A stretch of DNA of 64,000 nucleotides from positions 99,036 through 163,035 of the forward strand of contig CAIKBL010000027.1 in the NCBI GenBank assembly GCA_903825645.1, read 5' to 3'. The translations under genes were made by a program, and so were the position numbers. This DNA is from an uncultured Pseudomonadota bacterium (GTDB taxonomy: Bacteria; Pseudomonadota; Gammaproteobacteria; Ga0077536). The notes below the pieces were generated by a model. It worked only from the letters and a program-made list of their open reading frames with translations, ran no database searches and was not told the DNA's origin. Positions 9,714 through 18,650 of the stretch are shown one piece after another (positions within the stretch are counted from its first letter, which is position 1; the number at the start of each line of letters is the position of its first letter).

Positions 9714-11330
9714 TCAGATCCGGGCGGCATCGAGCGCCTGCGCCCGATACATTTCCACGAGACGAAATTTCTGCAACTTGCCTGAGGCCGTTGCCGGGAT
9801 TGCGTCGAGCGCAAACCAGTGCACGGGGATCTTGTGCCTGGCTACCTTATCCAGCAGAAATTCGCGCAAGCTCGCCCCCTCGACGACCGCTCCGCTTTTC
9901 AGGGTAACGACCGCCGCGGCCTGTTCGCCCCAATAATCATCGGGCACGCCAATGACGGCGACTTCGGCAATGGCCTCATGGCCGTAGAGCAGCTCCTCGA
10001 TCTCGCGGGGGTAAATCTTTTCGCCGCCCCGATTGATCATGTCCTTTAAGCGCCCGGTAACCCGACAGTAACCACGCACATCCATGGTGCACAAATCGCC
10101 CGTATGCAGCCACCCTTCGGTGTCAATGGTGGCCGCGGTCGCCTCCGGCATGTCGTAGTAGCCCATCATGACGAGGAAACCACGGGTACACAGCTCGCCG
10201 GGCTGGCCTACCGGTAAGGTTTGTCCGGTTTCGGGATCTACGATTTTCACTTCCACTTGCGGAATTGCCTGTCCGATCGTTTCGCATTTGTCCTGCGCGT
10301 TATCGGTGAGGCGCGTGTGCGTGATTGCGGGTGAGGTTTCGGTCTGACCGTAACCGATAATGAGGGTGACGCCGAACTGTGCCTCGACCTGACGCACCAC
10401 TTCCATCGGTACCGTGGTTGCGCCTGAAAAAACAATTTTCAGACTGGAAAGATCGCGAGGCTGTCGAGCCTGTTCGGCCAGCATCGCTATGAGCATCGTG
10501 GGTACGCCGAAGGTGTAGGTGACCCGTTCCTGTTCAACGAGATTCAACATCGACTCAGCATCGAATGCGGCGGGCAACACCATCGCCCCGCCGGTTTGGG
10601 AAGAGCCGAGTACATTGCCGACACAACCGGCGGTATGAAACAGGGGCGCCACCGCGAGATTGATGGTGTCGTTTTCCAGTCCCTTGATGAGCGCCATCAT
10701 CCGGGCGTTATTGGTCACGCTGTAGTGGTTCAGAAGTGCGCCCTTGGCGCGCCCGGTGGTGCCGGAGGTGTATTGGATCATGCACGGTGCGGTGGGTTCG
10801 ATCTCCGGTAACGGCCGGTCAGGATCTTCGTCCGCCATAAAACCGGTGAGATCATCCATACAGGCAATCATTGTGAGATCGAGATTTTCCGCGGAGATTG
10901 CTTCCTCGATGGCCGCTCGCATGTCGAGACCACGATAACTGGACTGGTGGAAAATGCCGCGCGCCCGCGATTGTCGTAAGACGTAGGCGAGCTCCGCGGC
11001 CCGGTAGGCGGGGTTCACGGTTACGAGGACGAGTCCCGCCAGTGCCAGGCCATACTGAAGAATGACCCATTCAGGGCTGTTGCCGCCCCAGACGGCTACG
11101 TGTTCACCCTGCGCAAAATGCCCGCGCAATGCGCGCGCCGTGCGGTTAGCGTCCGCGTACAGCTGGGCATAGGTCCAACGACGACGGCGCGCCGGGTCGA
11201 GGTGACCCTCCACCAGGGCGATCTGCGCGGGCCGCGCGGTGGCGGCGGCGCGCAAGATCCCACCGCAAGTCGTCGCCACGAGGGGGATCTCGTCGGTCGC
11301 CGGCCAGTATGATTCAATCAGTTGGGGCAT
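9714..11330 (-). CDS. Acyl-CoA synthetase (AMP-forming, ANL superfamily)
   Basis: An adenylate-forming CoA ligase that activates a carboxylic acid through an acyl-AMP. Motifs seen are the P-loop-like QYTSGTTGRAKGALLNH, GYGQTETSPAIT, the hinge HTGDLCTMD...GRLKDMINRGGEKIYPREIE, and the C-terminal catalytic lysine segment TASGKLQKFRL. Choosing ATG 11330 gives the start MPQLIESYWPATDE, with a GGAG site about 11 bases upstream; the frame is open to 11372. About 538 residues, normal for fatty-acyl or aryl-CoA ligases. It probably feeds the acyl-CoA dehydrogenase and hydratases nearby. The LLM oxidoreductase upstream runs in the same direction and may be co-transcribed. Confidence 0.92.
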   Translation of the reverse strand: MPQLIESYWPATDEIPLVATTCGGILRAAATARPAQIALVEGHLDPARRRRWTYAQLYADANRTARALRGHFAQGEHVAVWGGNSPEWVILQYGLALAGLVLVTVNPAYRAAELAYVLRQSRARGIFHQSSYRGLDMRAAIEEAISAENLDLTMIACMDDLTGFMADEDPDRPLPEIEPTAPCMIQYTSGTTGRAKGALLNHYSVTNNARMMALIKGLENDTINLAVAPLFHTAGCVGNVLGSSQTGGAMVLPAAFDAESMLNLVEQERVTYTFGVPTMLIAMLAEQARQPRDLSSLKIVFSGATTVPMEVVRQVEAQFGVTLIIGYGQTETSPAITHTRLTDNAQDKCETIGQAIPQVEVKIVDPETGQTLPVGQPGELCTRGFLVMMGYYDMPEATAATIDTEGWLHTGDLCTMDVRGYCRVTGRLKDMINRGGEKIYPREIEELLYGHEAIAEVAVIGVPDDYWGEQAAAVVTLKSGAVVEGASLREFLLDKVARHKIPVHWFALDAIPATASGKLQKFRLVEMYRAQALDAARI

Positions 11331-11401
11331 CTCGGGTTTCTCCGGAGAGCGGGCGTCGGGGCGCTCGCGCACGCCCCGACGCTGTTGACAGGTTAGTGAC
11401 C

Positions 11402-12481
11402 CTAAGCCGCGAGTTTTCTCAGCGCTGGTGCTACTTTTTCGCCGATGAGCTGCAGGCTGCTGCGTACCATATCAAAGGGTAGCCCGGCATAGGAGACGGC
11501 CATCGCAGGACGTAATTCCCCGGTTTTTTCCGCGCGCCGCGTCCATTTTTCGATGATCTGTGCCGGCGTTCCCCAGGCCTGGCTTTGCACGAAGCCTTCA
11601 CAGGCGGCCTCGAGCCCGATTTCCTTGATCGCGCTGGCGCCGGCCTGATAGGCCTGGTAGCCCTTCGTTTCACCCCAATGCGATCCATCGAAATCATAGT
11701 GCCGGATGACGCTGAGGTAATACTTCGACAGATATTCGCGGGCGACTTTTTCTGCGACTTCTGCATCTTCATGACAGAACGTGAAATCTGAAAACACCGG
11801 CGCCCCCGGCGTCTTCCCGGGATGGACCTGCGCGAAGCGCTGGCGCCAGGCTTCAACCGCGGCATGATGTTGCTCCCACGGGAGCTGCACGAAAGACATC
11901 ATCGTGCCCCCGAGGTTGGCGGCAGCTATGCCTGACTCCGGGGTCATCGCGACCGACAGGAAGCCCCGATCACGATAGCCGTGCTCGGGTTTCGGGGTAA
12001 TGGTCGTGCGTGATTGTTTGAAGTACGGGGTCTCGTATTCGGCGATACCCGTGTCGAGAATGTCGAGAATAATTTCCGCGGCCTGATCAAAACGTTCGCG
12101 CGAGCTGCTCATCTCCACGCCAAACGCCCGATATTCTTCTCGCGCCAGTCCTCGGCCAAATCCCAGGAGGAAACGATCGCCGAGCAAGATCTGCAACATG
12201 GCAATTTTTTCGGCGAGGCGAGTCGGATTCTGGTGCCAAGGCAAGATGATCGCGCCGGTACCCAACTTTATCCGGGTCGTCTTGCCGGCGAGATAGGAGA
12301 GCCACTGTAGGTTATCAGGCATCATCGAATAATTAGGGTCGAAGTGGTGCTCTGGGAGCAGCAGAAAATCCATCCCCACTGTCTCTGCGTACAACGCGAT
12401 ATCCGTCTCTTTGCGCATCATCTCTGCGTCGGACATGCCCGGGTGCGTATTCTGAAAAATAAACTGCAAACCAACTTCCAT
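11402..12481 (-). CDS. Luciferase-like (LLM class) flavin-dependent oxidoreductase
   Basis: A bacterial-luciferase-fold monooxygenase of about 359 residues. Diagnostic stretches are MDFLLLPEHHFDPNYSMMP, GTGAIILPWHQNPTRLAEK and FLLGFGRGLAREEYRAFG. Start ATG 12481 is preceded by GAGAGGGAAG and gives MEVGLQFIFQNTHPG; the open frame extends to 12547 without similarity. Enzymes of this class use reduced FMN or F420 to oxidise organic substrates. It lies 71 bases upstream of the acyl-CoA synthetase on the same strand, and divergent from a second LLM enzyme, so the pair probably shares a regulatory region. Confidence 0.9.
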   Translation of the reverse strand: MEVGLQFIFQNTHPGMSDAEMMRKETDIALYAETVGMDFLLLPEHHFDPNYSMMPDNLQWLSYLAGKTTRIKLGTGAIILPWHQNPTRLAEKIAMLQILLGDRFLLGFGRGLAREEYRAFGVEMSSSRERFDQAAEIILDILDTGIAEYETPYFKQSRTTITPKPEHGYRDRGFLSVAMTPESGIAAANLGGTMMSFVQLPWEQHHAAVEAWRQRFAQVHPGKTPGAPVFSDFTFCHEDAEVAEKVAREYLSKYYLSVIRHYDFDGSHWGETKGYQAYQAGASAIKEIGLEAACEGFVQSQAWGTPAQIIEKWTRRAEKTGELRPAMAVSYAGLPFDMVRSSLQLIGEKVAPALRKLAA

Positions 12482-12569
12482 GATTTCTTCCCTCTCCGCT
12501 CGCGGCGGCTCGTGATACAACAATGACGCTAGGCACGTCTCACGCACCCCAACCTCAAATTTACGCTTG

Positions 12570-12601
12570 ACCGCGCCGTACGGGAATACCGCAGGCGCGG
12601 T
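12570..12601. repeat. Inverted repeat between the two divergent LLM genes
   Basis: A perfect 8-bp inverted repeat, ACCGCGCC and GGCGCGGT, separated by 16 bases that contain an inner CGG/CCG pairing. It sits in the 239-base divergent promoter region. No T tract follows, so it looks more like a protein-binding site or RNA stem than a terminator. Confidence 0.4.
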
Positions 12602-12720
12602 TCTGCTTCGTTACCGAGAAAAATCCCGGTACAGACAAAACCACTCAACGCCCTACAATCCGCCTTCGGGACAACCTTTTAGGGCCGTCCAGATCACGCA
12701 ACGACAGGACTCCTTCCCTC

Positions 12721-13602
12721 ATGAAATTAGGCCTTTTCTCCTTCAATACCGAATACACCCTGCGCTTGGACCATCTGGCACGGGCCGCTGAAGCGCGCGG
12801 CTTCGAATCCTTATGGGTGCCGGAACATACCCATATCCCGGTGCCGCTGCCCGGCGAGCCCGCCGATCCGGAGACGGGCATGCCGCTAGCGGGCGGCCAC
12901 CTGTTTTACCTGCCGGAAGAATATCGGCATATGTCCGATCCCTTTACGACGCTCGCGGCGGCGGCCGCGGTGACCACTCGGCTTCGACTTGGCACCTGTG
13001 TGTGCCTCATCAACCAGCATCACCCCCTCACGCTCGCCAAACAGGTCGCATGTCTCGATCGATTGAGTGACGGCCGGTTCATTTTTGGCATCGGCGCTGG
13101 CTGGAATGTCGCCGAGATGGGACATCATGGGGTGAAATTTGAGCAGCGCTGGCCCGAGCTGAGAGAGCGCCTCCAGGCGCTGCGGACCCTGTGGTCCAGC
13201 GATTGTGCTCGCTTCGAAGGAGAACATGTCCGTTTTGCCGACAGTTGGCAGTATCCTAAACCATTGCTCCCGCAAGGACCGCCTGTGGTGCTGGGTACGC
13301 TCGATACGCCTTTTGCGCGTCGTCAGGTCGCGCGATATGGGGATGGCTGGTTACCGCTGACGTTCGACGTGGCAGAAACCCAACGCAGCATTGCCGATAT
13401 CCATGCTCAGATGGCAGCACTTGGCCGCGATCCCGCCAAGCTCGAAGTTTCACTCTTCTTCCTCGCTGACGAAATTCAGTCTCCTGACACCCTCGCACGC
13501 GCGCGAGAAACCGGTGCCGCTCGCGCAATTCTGCGTTTGCCGGTTGGCGATGAACGGACTGTCCTGAATGCGTTGGATAGCTACGCCAAGAGCCTTAGCT
13601 GA
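12721..13602 (+). CDS. LLM-class oxidoreductase, possibly F420-dependent
   Basis: A second luciferase-fold flavin oxidoreductase (293 residues). The N-terminus MKLGLFSFNTEYT, then ESLWVPEHTHIPV, TRLRLGTCVCLINQHHPL, and DGRFIFGIGAGWNVAEMGHHG, is the pattern of the F420-binding LLM subgroup. It differs clearly from the neighbour at 11402-12481, so they are not recent duplicates. Divergent transcription from that neighbour across a 239-base gap suggests joint control. The cofactor call is from general family resemblance only; flavin-only members exist. Confidence 0.88.
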   Translation: MKLGLFSFNTEYTLRLDHLARAAEARGFESLWVPEHTHIPVPLPGEPADPETGMPLAGGHLFYLPEEYRHMSDPFTTLAAAAAVTTRLRLGTCVCLINQHHPLTLAKQVACLDRLSDGRFIFGIGAGWNVAEMGHHGVKFEQRWPELRERLQALRTLWSSDCARFEGEHVRFADSWQYPKPLLPQGPPVVLGTLDTPFARRQVARYGDGWLPLTFDVAETQRSIADIHAQMAALGRDPAKLEVSLFFLADEIQSPDTLARARETGAARAILRLPVGDERTVLNALDSYAKSLS

Positions 13603-13740
13603 TCCCGCCAGCGCGTCGTTGGCGGGCGCGTTCGACTTTACTTCGGAACGAATGGCGGGGCGATCGAAACGGTCGTTGATGCCCACTCGACAGGGGTGCG
13701 GCGGACCCGATCAAGCCCCGCCCCGGTGGCGTATTTCCAA

Positions 13741-14457
13741 TCAGGCGATGCGCTTGAACAAGATCTTCAGTCCGGCTTTTTTGTCGGGAAATTTGCGGAT
13801 CTGTTCAAAGCCATAGCGATTAAACAGAAACGCCAGATTGCGCTCGTTAAAAAACTGCACGTGATGGGGCGGCGCGAAGACGTCCCAACTCGTCACCGGC
13901 CGCGGCACATTGGGGCTCCCGAGATCCGGGGTCGTGATGTAAACGTAGCTGTTGAGGTGCGTCAATCGCACGATGAGTTGCATGTACTCGGCAAGTTCGC
14001 TGATGTGTTCGATCAACTCTGAGGAGTAAATGAAATCAAACGTCCGGTTGGCGTCGAAAAATTGAAAAGAGCCACTGTAAAAATGACAGCTCGGGAACCG
14101 CGTCTCTGCATAGCTGATGGCTTGCTCATTAACGTCAAGTCCATGTGCCTTTGCGCCGAGTAGTCGGAAGGCGTTGACCATAAAGCCGCCGCCGCAACCA
14201 ATATCCAGAACTGACTTCCGCCAGGTCCAGGGCAACAGTCTAAGCGCCCGTCGTAGCGCTCGGGAGTGCCGGGAGGCCGACTTGGGGTAGTAATTCGTGG
14301 TAATGCCCCGGTCATCGTCATACAACCGGTTGAGGGTCGATTGGTCGGGCATCGGATCAAGAAACGCGAAATCGCATTTGGCACAGCGCGAGAAATGCCA
14401 TTCCTCTTTTTGCGCAAAAGATTCAAATCGCCCACAGTCACAAACGCGACAACTCAT
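13741..14457 (-). CDS. SAM-dependent methyltransferase with N-terminal zinc-ribbon-like motif
   Basis: A class I methyltransferase of 238 residues. The SAM-binding motif is VLDIGCGGGFMVNAFRLLGA. The N-terminus carries CRVCDCGRFESF...FSRCAKCDFAFLDPMP, a four-cysteine zinc-ribbon-like module often found in sugar or small-molecule C-methyltransferases of this type. Later segments DFIYSSELIEHI and PDLGSPNVPRP are the usual post-motif region. Its natural substrate is unknown; such genes often belong to surface-glycan clusters, but no other glycan gene is adjacent. It lies alone, tail to tail with the upstream LLM gene. Confidence 0.85.
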   Translation of the reverse strand: MSCRVCDCGRFESFAQKEEWHFSRCAKCDFAFLDPMPDQSTLNRLYDDDRGITTNYYPKSASRHSRALRRALRLLPWTWRKSVLDIGCGGGFMVNAFRLLGAKAHGLDVNEQAISYAETRFPSCHFYSGSFQFFDANRTFDFIYSSELIEHISELAEYMQLIVRLTHLNSYVYITTPDLGSPNVPRPVTSWDVFAPPHHVQFFNERNLAFLFNRYGFEQIRKFPDKKAGLKILFKRIA

Positions 14458-14615
14458 AGTGCGCTATCTCGGTTCAATGGAGAGGAATCTGTGCGTACAG
14501 GCCGTCCGCCGGTTTACGGAAGAGCGGCGCGCGCAGATCGAAAAAAATCGCCCCGATTCTAGCCAGATCTCGGTGGTTAGGACAGCAGCCGTCGAAGGGA
14601 GCAGGGCCTGGAAAT

Positions 14616-15851
14616 TTACAGATCGGTATCCCCTTTCAGCAGTCGCTGGAGAATTGTCCGGCGTAGAATTTCGTTCGTGCCGTCCGCGATATTGATGATC
14701 CGAAGGACCTGCCAGATCTCCGCTAGCCCGAGCTCATTGGTAAGCCCCATCCCACCGTGCGCCTGCATCGCCCTATCCACCGCCTGCAGTCCAACCTCTA
14801 CTGCGTAGCATTTTGCCATCGATAGTTCCTTAATCGCGCGATCGCCGCGATCGAGGAGTTGGGCCGCATTGATGCCCATCAGATGGGCGGCGTGCAGCTG
14901 CATCGCAGATTCTGCGAGTGGAAAGGTGATCCCCTGATAGTCGGCCAGGACGTGACCGAACGCTTCGCGTTGCTGCACGTAGAGAAGGGCACGCTCTATA
15001 GCCCATCGCCCTAATCCCACCGCGCGGGCGGCGTTGTAGACGCGACCCAGCGACACACCAAGGAGCGCGGCACCAAAGCCCTGATGTAATTGGCCGACCA
15101 GCTGCGCGGGCGTGACCGCGACCTCCTCGAGGACCAATGCGCCTTCGTCGCCACCGACATGACCGAACAGACGAACCACACTTTCCAGATGGAAACCCGG
15201 AGCGTCGGTAGGCACCAGAAACGCAGAAATCCCCCCCTTGCGGGCATTGGCCGCCGTCGGATCGGTGACGGCAAAGACGATGCAGTAGTCGGCGTGCGGT
15301 GAATTACTGGTCCAGAGCTTCCGACCCGTGATACGCCACCCTTCGTCGGATGCCACCGCCCGGGTTTTGATCATGGAAGCATCCGATCCGGCTCCCGGCT
15401 CCGACAAACCGAAGCAAAGCGATTTTTCTCCGCTCAAGAGTCCCGGTAAGATGCGTGTCCTGACCTCGTCGGTGACATGTTCGAGCACGGCACTCGCCGC
15501 GAAAGCCCAATGACCGATGGCATAGGGTGCGAGAAAGTGCCGTGCACCACACGTGTGATAAACGGCTTGCCATGCCGTGAAATACGCCAGATAGCCCAGA
15601 CCGCTGCCGCCGAGTGAGGGCGGCACACAGAGGTTAAAGAACCCGGCCTCAGCGGCGGCCATGCGGACTTCACGAATAATCGCGTAGACTTCCGGCGCAT
15701 AGCGGCCATCGGCTGCGTAACGCCGGCGCGGATCATCTAAGAGAGCGGCATGTCGCTCGTGCCGCGTGAGGATTTCGCGCCGAACAAAGACCTCGATGGC
15801 CTCTCGAATTGCGGCGATTTCAGCGGGAAGTTCAAGGGCTATTCCAGACAT
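14616..15851 (-). CDS. Acyl-CoA dehydrogenase
   Basis: A 411-residue FAD acyl-CoA dehydrogenase. Visible are the middle-domain motif CFGLSEPGAGSDASMIKTRAV, the beta-domain GWRITGRKLWTSNS, and the C-terminal helical domain with QAHGGMGLTNE. Near the C-terminus the sequence is ADGTNEILRRTI, where many family members read YEGT with the catalytic Glu; Asp is at that place here, as in ACAD10/11-like enzymes. It follows the enoyl-CoA hydratase at 15912-16706 on the same strand after 60 bases, so dehydrogenation and hydration are probably one operon. Confidence 0.93.
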   Translation of the reverse strand: MSGIALELPAEIAAIREAIEVFVRREILTRHERHAALLDDPRRRYAADGRYAPEVYAIIREVRMAAAEAGFFNLCVPPSLGGSGLGYLAYFTAWQAVYHTCGARHFLAPYAIGHWAFAASAVLEHVTDEVRTRILPGLLSGEKSLCFGLSEPGAGSDASMIKTRAVASDEGWRITGRKLWTSNSPHADYCIVFAVTDPTAANARKGGISAFLVPTDAPGFHLESVVRLFGHVGGDEGALVLEEVAVTPAQLVGQLHQGFGAALLGVSLGRVYNAARAVGLGRWAIERALLYVQQREAFGHVLADYQGITFPLAESAMQLHAAHLMGINAAQLLDRGDRAIKELSMAKCYAVEVGLQAVDRAMQAHGGMGLTNELGLAEIWQVLRIINIADGTNEILRRTILQRLLKGDTDL

Positions 15852-15911
15852 CAGTTCATCCTCCTCGGCGACAGCGCCCTGCTTTAACGTGGCCGCCTTG
15901 CGTAGCTAACG

Positions 15912-16706
15912 TCAGGCGCCAGTGAAGTGGGCTCTGCGCTTTTCCATAAATGCAGTGACACCCTCTCGGAAATCCCCACGGGAGGCACAATCCGCAAACA
16001 TCTCTGCTTCCAGTTGAAGCTGTGACTCGAATTCGTTTTCCAGCGAACGATAAAAAAGCTTCTTGGTATTGCCATAGACGTGCGTCGGCCCTGTCGCCAG
16101 CCTCGCCGCGAGTTTGGCAGTTTCCTGCACGAGCTGACCCGCCGGAGCGACAAAGTTGATCAACCCCATCGCCTGCGCCGATGCGGCATCGATACGGTCC
16201 CCTAACAAGGCCATTTCAAGTGCTTTTTTGATGCCGACTACACGGGGTAGATGAAAGCTGGCAGAACCGTCCGGGGTGGTGCCGATATGGCAGTAGGCCA
16301 AGGTGAAAAAAGCGTCAGCCTCAGCAATGACCAAATCTGCAGACAAGGCCATACTGACGCCGGCTCCCGCTGCCGCACCAGCGACGCTTGCGATAATGGG
16401 TTTCGGCATTCGTCGCATGGCATACATGATTGGGTGCAGCTCGTGTATGCGTTTTACGAACAGGGTGTGTAACGCCGCGGGTGTCTGATCGAGCAGCGTC
16501 GACATCAGCTTGACATCCCCCCCGGCCATAAAATGCTCGCCGGCCCCTTTGAGCACCACACAGCGCACATTATCGTCATGCTCGATTTCATGCAGCACAT
16601 CGCGCAGAGTCGTGCGCATCTCTAGGCTCAGCGCGTTACGCGAAGCCGGCCGGTTAAAAGTCAAAGTAGCAATATGGTCTTGGACGTCTACGAGTAAATC
16701 TGACAC
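15912..16706 (-). CDS. Enoyl-CoA hydratase (crotonase family)
   Basis: A 264-residue crotonase-fold enzyme with HFMAGGDVKLM as first oxyanion segment and ASVAGAAAGAGVSMALSADLVIA as second. The position that is often the first catalytic Glu lies in a segment reading AAGAGVSMAL, so that Glu is not obvious; activity may rely on the later acidic residue as in isomerases. It is the first gene of a probable two-gene unit with the acyl-CoA dehydrogenase. A perfect inverted repeat lies just upstream of its start. Confidence 0.9.
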   Translation of the reverse strand: MSDLLVDVQDHIATLTFNRPASRNALSLEMRTTLRDVLHEIEHDDNVRCVVLKGAGEHFMAGGDVKLMSTLLDQTPAALHTLFVKRIHELHPIMYAMRRMPKPIIASVAGAAAGAGVSMALSADLVIAEADAFFTLAYCHIGTTPDGSASFHLPRVVGIKKALEMALLGDRIDAASAQAMGLINFVAPAGQLVQETAKLAARLATGPTHVYGNTKKLFYRSLENEFESQLQLEAEMFADCASRGDFREGVTAFMEKRRAHFTGA

Positions 16707-16737
16707 GCTGGCACTCCCATTTCGTTGTGTTGGGTTC

Positions 16738-16760
16738 CGTTCTAGCGCAATTCTAGAACG
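16738..16760. promoter_or_regulatory. Candidate operator upstream of the hydratase-dehydrogenase unit
   Basis: A perfect 8-bp inverted repeat, CGTTCTAG-N7-CTAGAACG, 31 bases upstream of the start codon of the minus-strand hydratase. The 23-bp dyad has the size and position expected of an operator for a dimeric repressor such as a TetR-family regulator. No regulator gene is adjacent, so the binding protein is unknown. Confidence 0.45.
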
Positions 16761-16868
16761 CGGTCAAAACCGCAGCGATTAACCTTACGGCCAAGTCCAT
16801 AGAGGCCGCTGCTCGAAAAGGGATCTCTCACGCGCCTAGGGGTGTATTGGCCGTTAATTTTCCGGACC

Positions 16869-17417
16869 TCAGTGGAGAATGTGCCGCCGGATATAGTCTC
16901 GCGTCATCTGGTGATACGTTTTCCAAAACAGCAGGTTTGGCGATCGGTATTCGATCAGACTGGGAACCGCATAAGCCGTGCGCTCAAGTGCAACACCTGT
17001 GGACTCTTGGTCATAGAACAGGGTGGCGGGTACTTTTGTGAGACCATATTTTTTTTTCAGCCGCGCTAAGTAGTCGTGACCTGCGCGAGCCCCTGTATTG
17101 ACCGGATAACTAAAAAACGCGATCGAGTTGCCAAACTCCTGTGCAAGATAACGGGCGAGGGTCGCGAGTCGCCGTGAACGTTCGTCGTGATTCGCATAAA
17201 ACAACACCACCACGGGTTTTTGACAGTGTCTGATGTTCACCCAATAATCACCATCAGAGAGCGGTACGAAATGCGTGCCAGACAGGATGTGTTCGACCGG
17301 TGTCAGCGCGAGGCGACGGATCTCTGCCATGTCGACGTCTGCCGCCTTGGCGACACCCCAGTGGAACCCGAGCAGCGCCCCAAGGGCACCGGCTAACATC
17401 CTGCCTCGAAAGCCCAT
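16869..17417 (-). CDS. Secreted thioredoxin-fold protein lacking CxxC
   Basis: A 182-residue protein with an N-terminal signal peptide (MGFRGRMLAGALGALLGFHW, likely cut after AKA near residue 25). The body has the thioredoxin-fold pattern: strand KPVVVLFYA, helix, and the segment KKYGLTKVPATLFYD with the cis-proline at residue 130. Where the redox CxxC should follow the first strand the sequence is ANHDERS, so it should not catalyse disulfide exchange. The only nearby cysteine is in NIRHCQKP. It resembles TraF-like conjugation or pilus-assembly proteins in layout, but I cannot assign a role. It is probably periplasmic. Confidence 0.65.
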   Translation of the reverse strand: MGFRGRMLAGALGALLGFHWGVAKAADVDMAEIRRLALTPVEHILSGTHFVPLSDGDYWVNIRHCQKPVVVLFYANHDERSRRLATLARYLAQEFGNSIAFFSYPVNTGARAGHDYLARLKKKYGLTKVPATLFYDQESTGVALERTAYAVPSLIEYRSPNLLFWKTYHQMTRDYIRRHILH

Positions 17418-17849
17418 CCTGTGCTCCAGCGGCGGCGCCAGATCAGGCGCGCCCTCATTGCAAGTTGGTATGCCGCGAATTGCCGTGGCCTTGTCGCTCG
17501 TTAAGAGGAACTTGCCGCCAGCACCTTATCCCGGACGCGGTTTCTTATGCACCGCTGACTATGCCAAATCGGCAGATCCGAACTGGCCGGAATCAACGCT
17601 TAAGCGCGTCAAAAGTTCAAGTAATCGGCGCGCCCTTTGAATGCCCCGTTCCTGTAAGGGAAACACGGGCCTTGCCCCGCTAAGTTGCTCTGTGCGCGCC
17701 GTTAGGCGGGACGTTCGCAATGATCCCGAACTCTTGGAAAGAACGCCGACGGCGACCGCCTGGTTTGCCGGATAGCGCTACCGCTGTCCCCAAAACCCCA
17801 AACCTTTGATCCTCAACTTCGGCTTCCGTCACGCGCGTTCCCGTTGGAT
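17418..17849. other. Gene-free stretch
   Basis: About 430 bases between two minus-strand genes. I see no supported coding frame, RNA gene or clear hairpin; short open frames here have no motifs. Confidence 0.5.
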
Positions 17850-18650
17850 TTAAATTTCTCCAAAGTCACCATGACGCCCGCGGCCATCGGCAAACCGCGC
17901 CGCACCCTCGAGACCCTCTTCGGCGACCATCCTTGCGCTGATCCGCCACTCCGAGCGTAAGCCTTCCATTTCTGAGAGCCCGGACTGCGCGTAGACCGAT
18001 TGTCGATCGGCACGCAGACATCCCTGTGGAAACCGCGCGATCTCCTGCGCTAGCGCCTCCGCCGCCCTTCTAGACTCGCCGTCTGCCACTACGCGTTCGC
18101 ACGCACCAATCCGCAACGCTTCCTGAGCGGTTACTTTGCGTCCCGTAAGGATAATATCCAAGGCCCGCCCTTGACCTACTAGCCGAGGCAGGCGCACCGT
18201 CCCGCCGTCGATCAAGGGGACTCCCCAACGTCGGCAGTACACTCCAAAATAAGCACTCTCCTCCATGACCCGAAGGTCACACCAGAGTGCAAGTTCGAAC
18301 CCCCCGGCGACTGCCGGACCGGCCACTGCCGCTATCACCGGCTTCGACAACTGCAGACGACTTGGCCCCATGGGGCCACGAGGTACCGACTCACCCGCCG
18401 CTGGAAAATCAAAGGCGGCCAACGGCTCCTCGAGCCCGCGCAATGCCCCGGCCGATTTTAAATCCCAACCCGCGCAGAAAGCACCGCCTTCCCCCCAAAA
18501 AACCGCGACACTCGCCGTCGGATCTGAATCGAAACGTTCGAATGCTTCCACCAGCGCTTCCGCGCTTTCCGGATCCATGGCGTTACGCGCCGGTGGGCGG
18601 CTGTGGATCACGGTCGTGACCGCGCCTGATTTCTCTACACGTACGGTCAT
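17850..18650 (-). CDS. Enoyl-CoA hydratase-like protein (crotonase family)
   Basis: Third crotonase of the window, about 266 residues. First oxyanion segment is FCAGWDLKSAGAL and second is AAVAGPAVAGGFELALWCDLRV. Start ATG 18650 was chosen because GGGAG lies eight bases upstream; an in-frame ATG at 18665 lacks such a site. The sequence AYFGVYCRRWGVPLIDGGTVRLPRLVG is characteristic of crotonases annotated as enoyl-CoA hydratases in many genomes. It stands alone with a 306-base divergent region before the CBS-domain gene. Confidence 0.9.
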   Translation of the reverse strand: MTVRVEKSGAVTTVIHSRPPARNAMDPESAEALVEAFERFDSDPTASVAVFWGEGGAFCAGWDLKSAGALRGLEEPLAAFDFPAAGESVPRGPMGPSRLQLSKPVIAAVAGPAVAGGFELALWCDLRVMEESAYFGVYCRRWGVPLIDGGTVRLPRLVGQGRALDIILTGRKVTAQEALRIGACERVVADGESRRAAEALAQEIARFPQGCLRADRQSVYAQSGLSEMEGLRSEWRISARMVAEEGLEGAARFADGRGRHGDFGEI

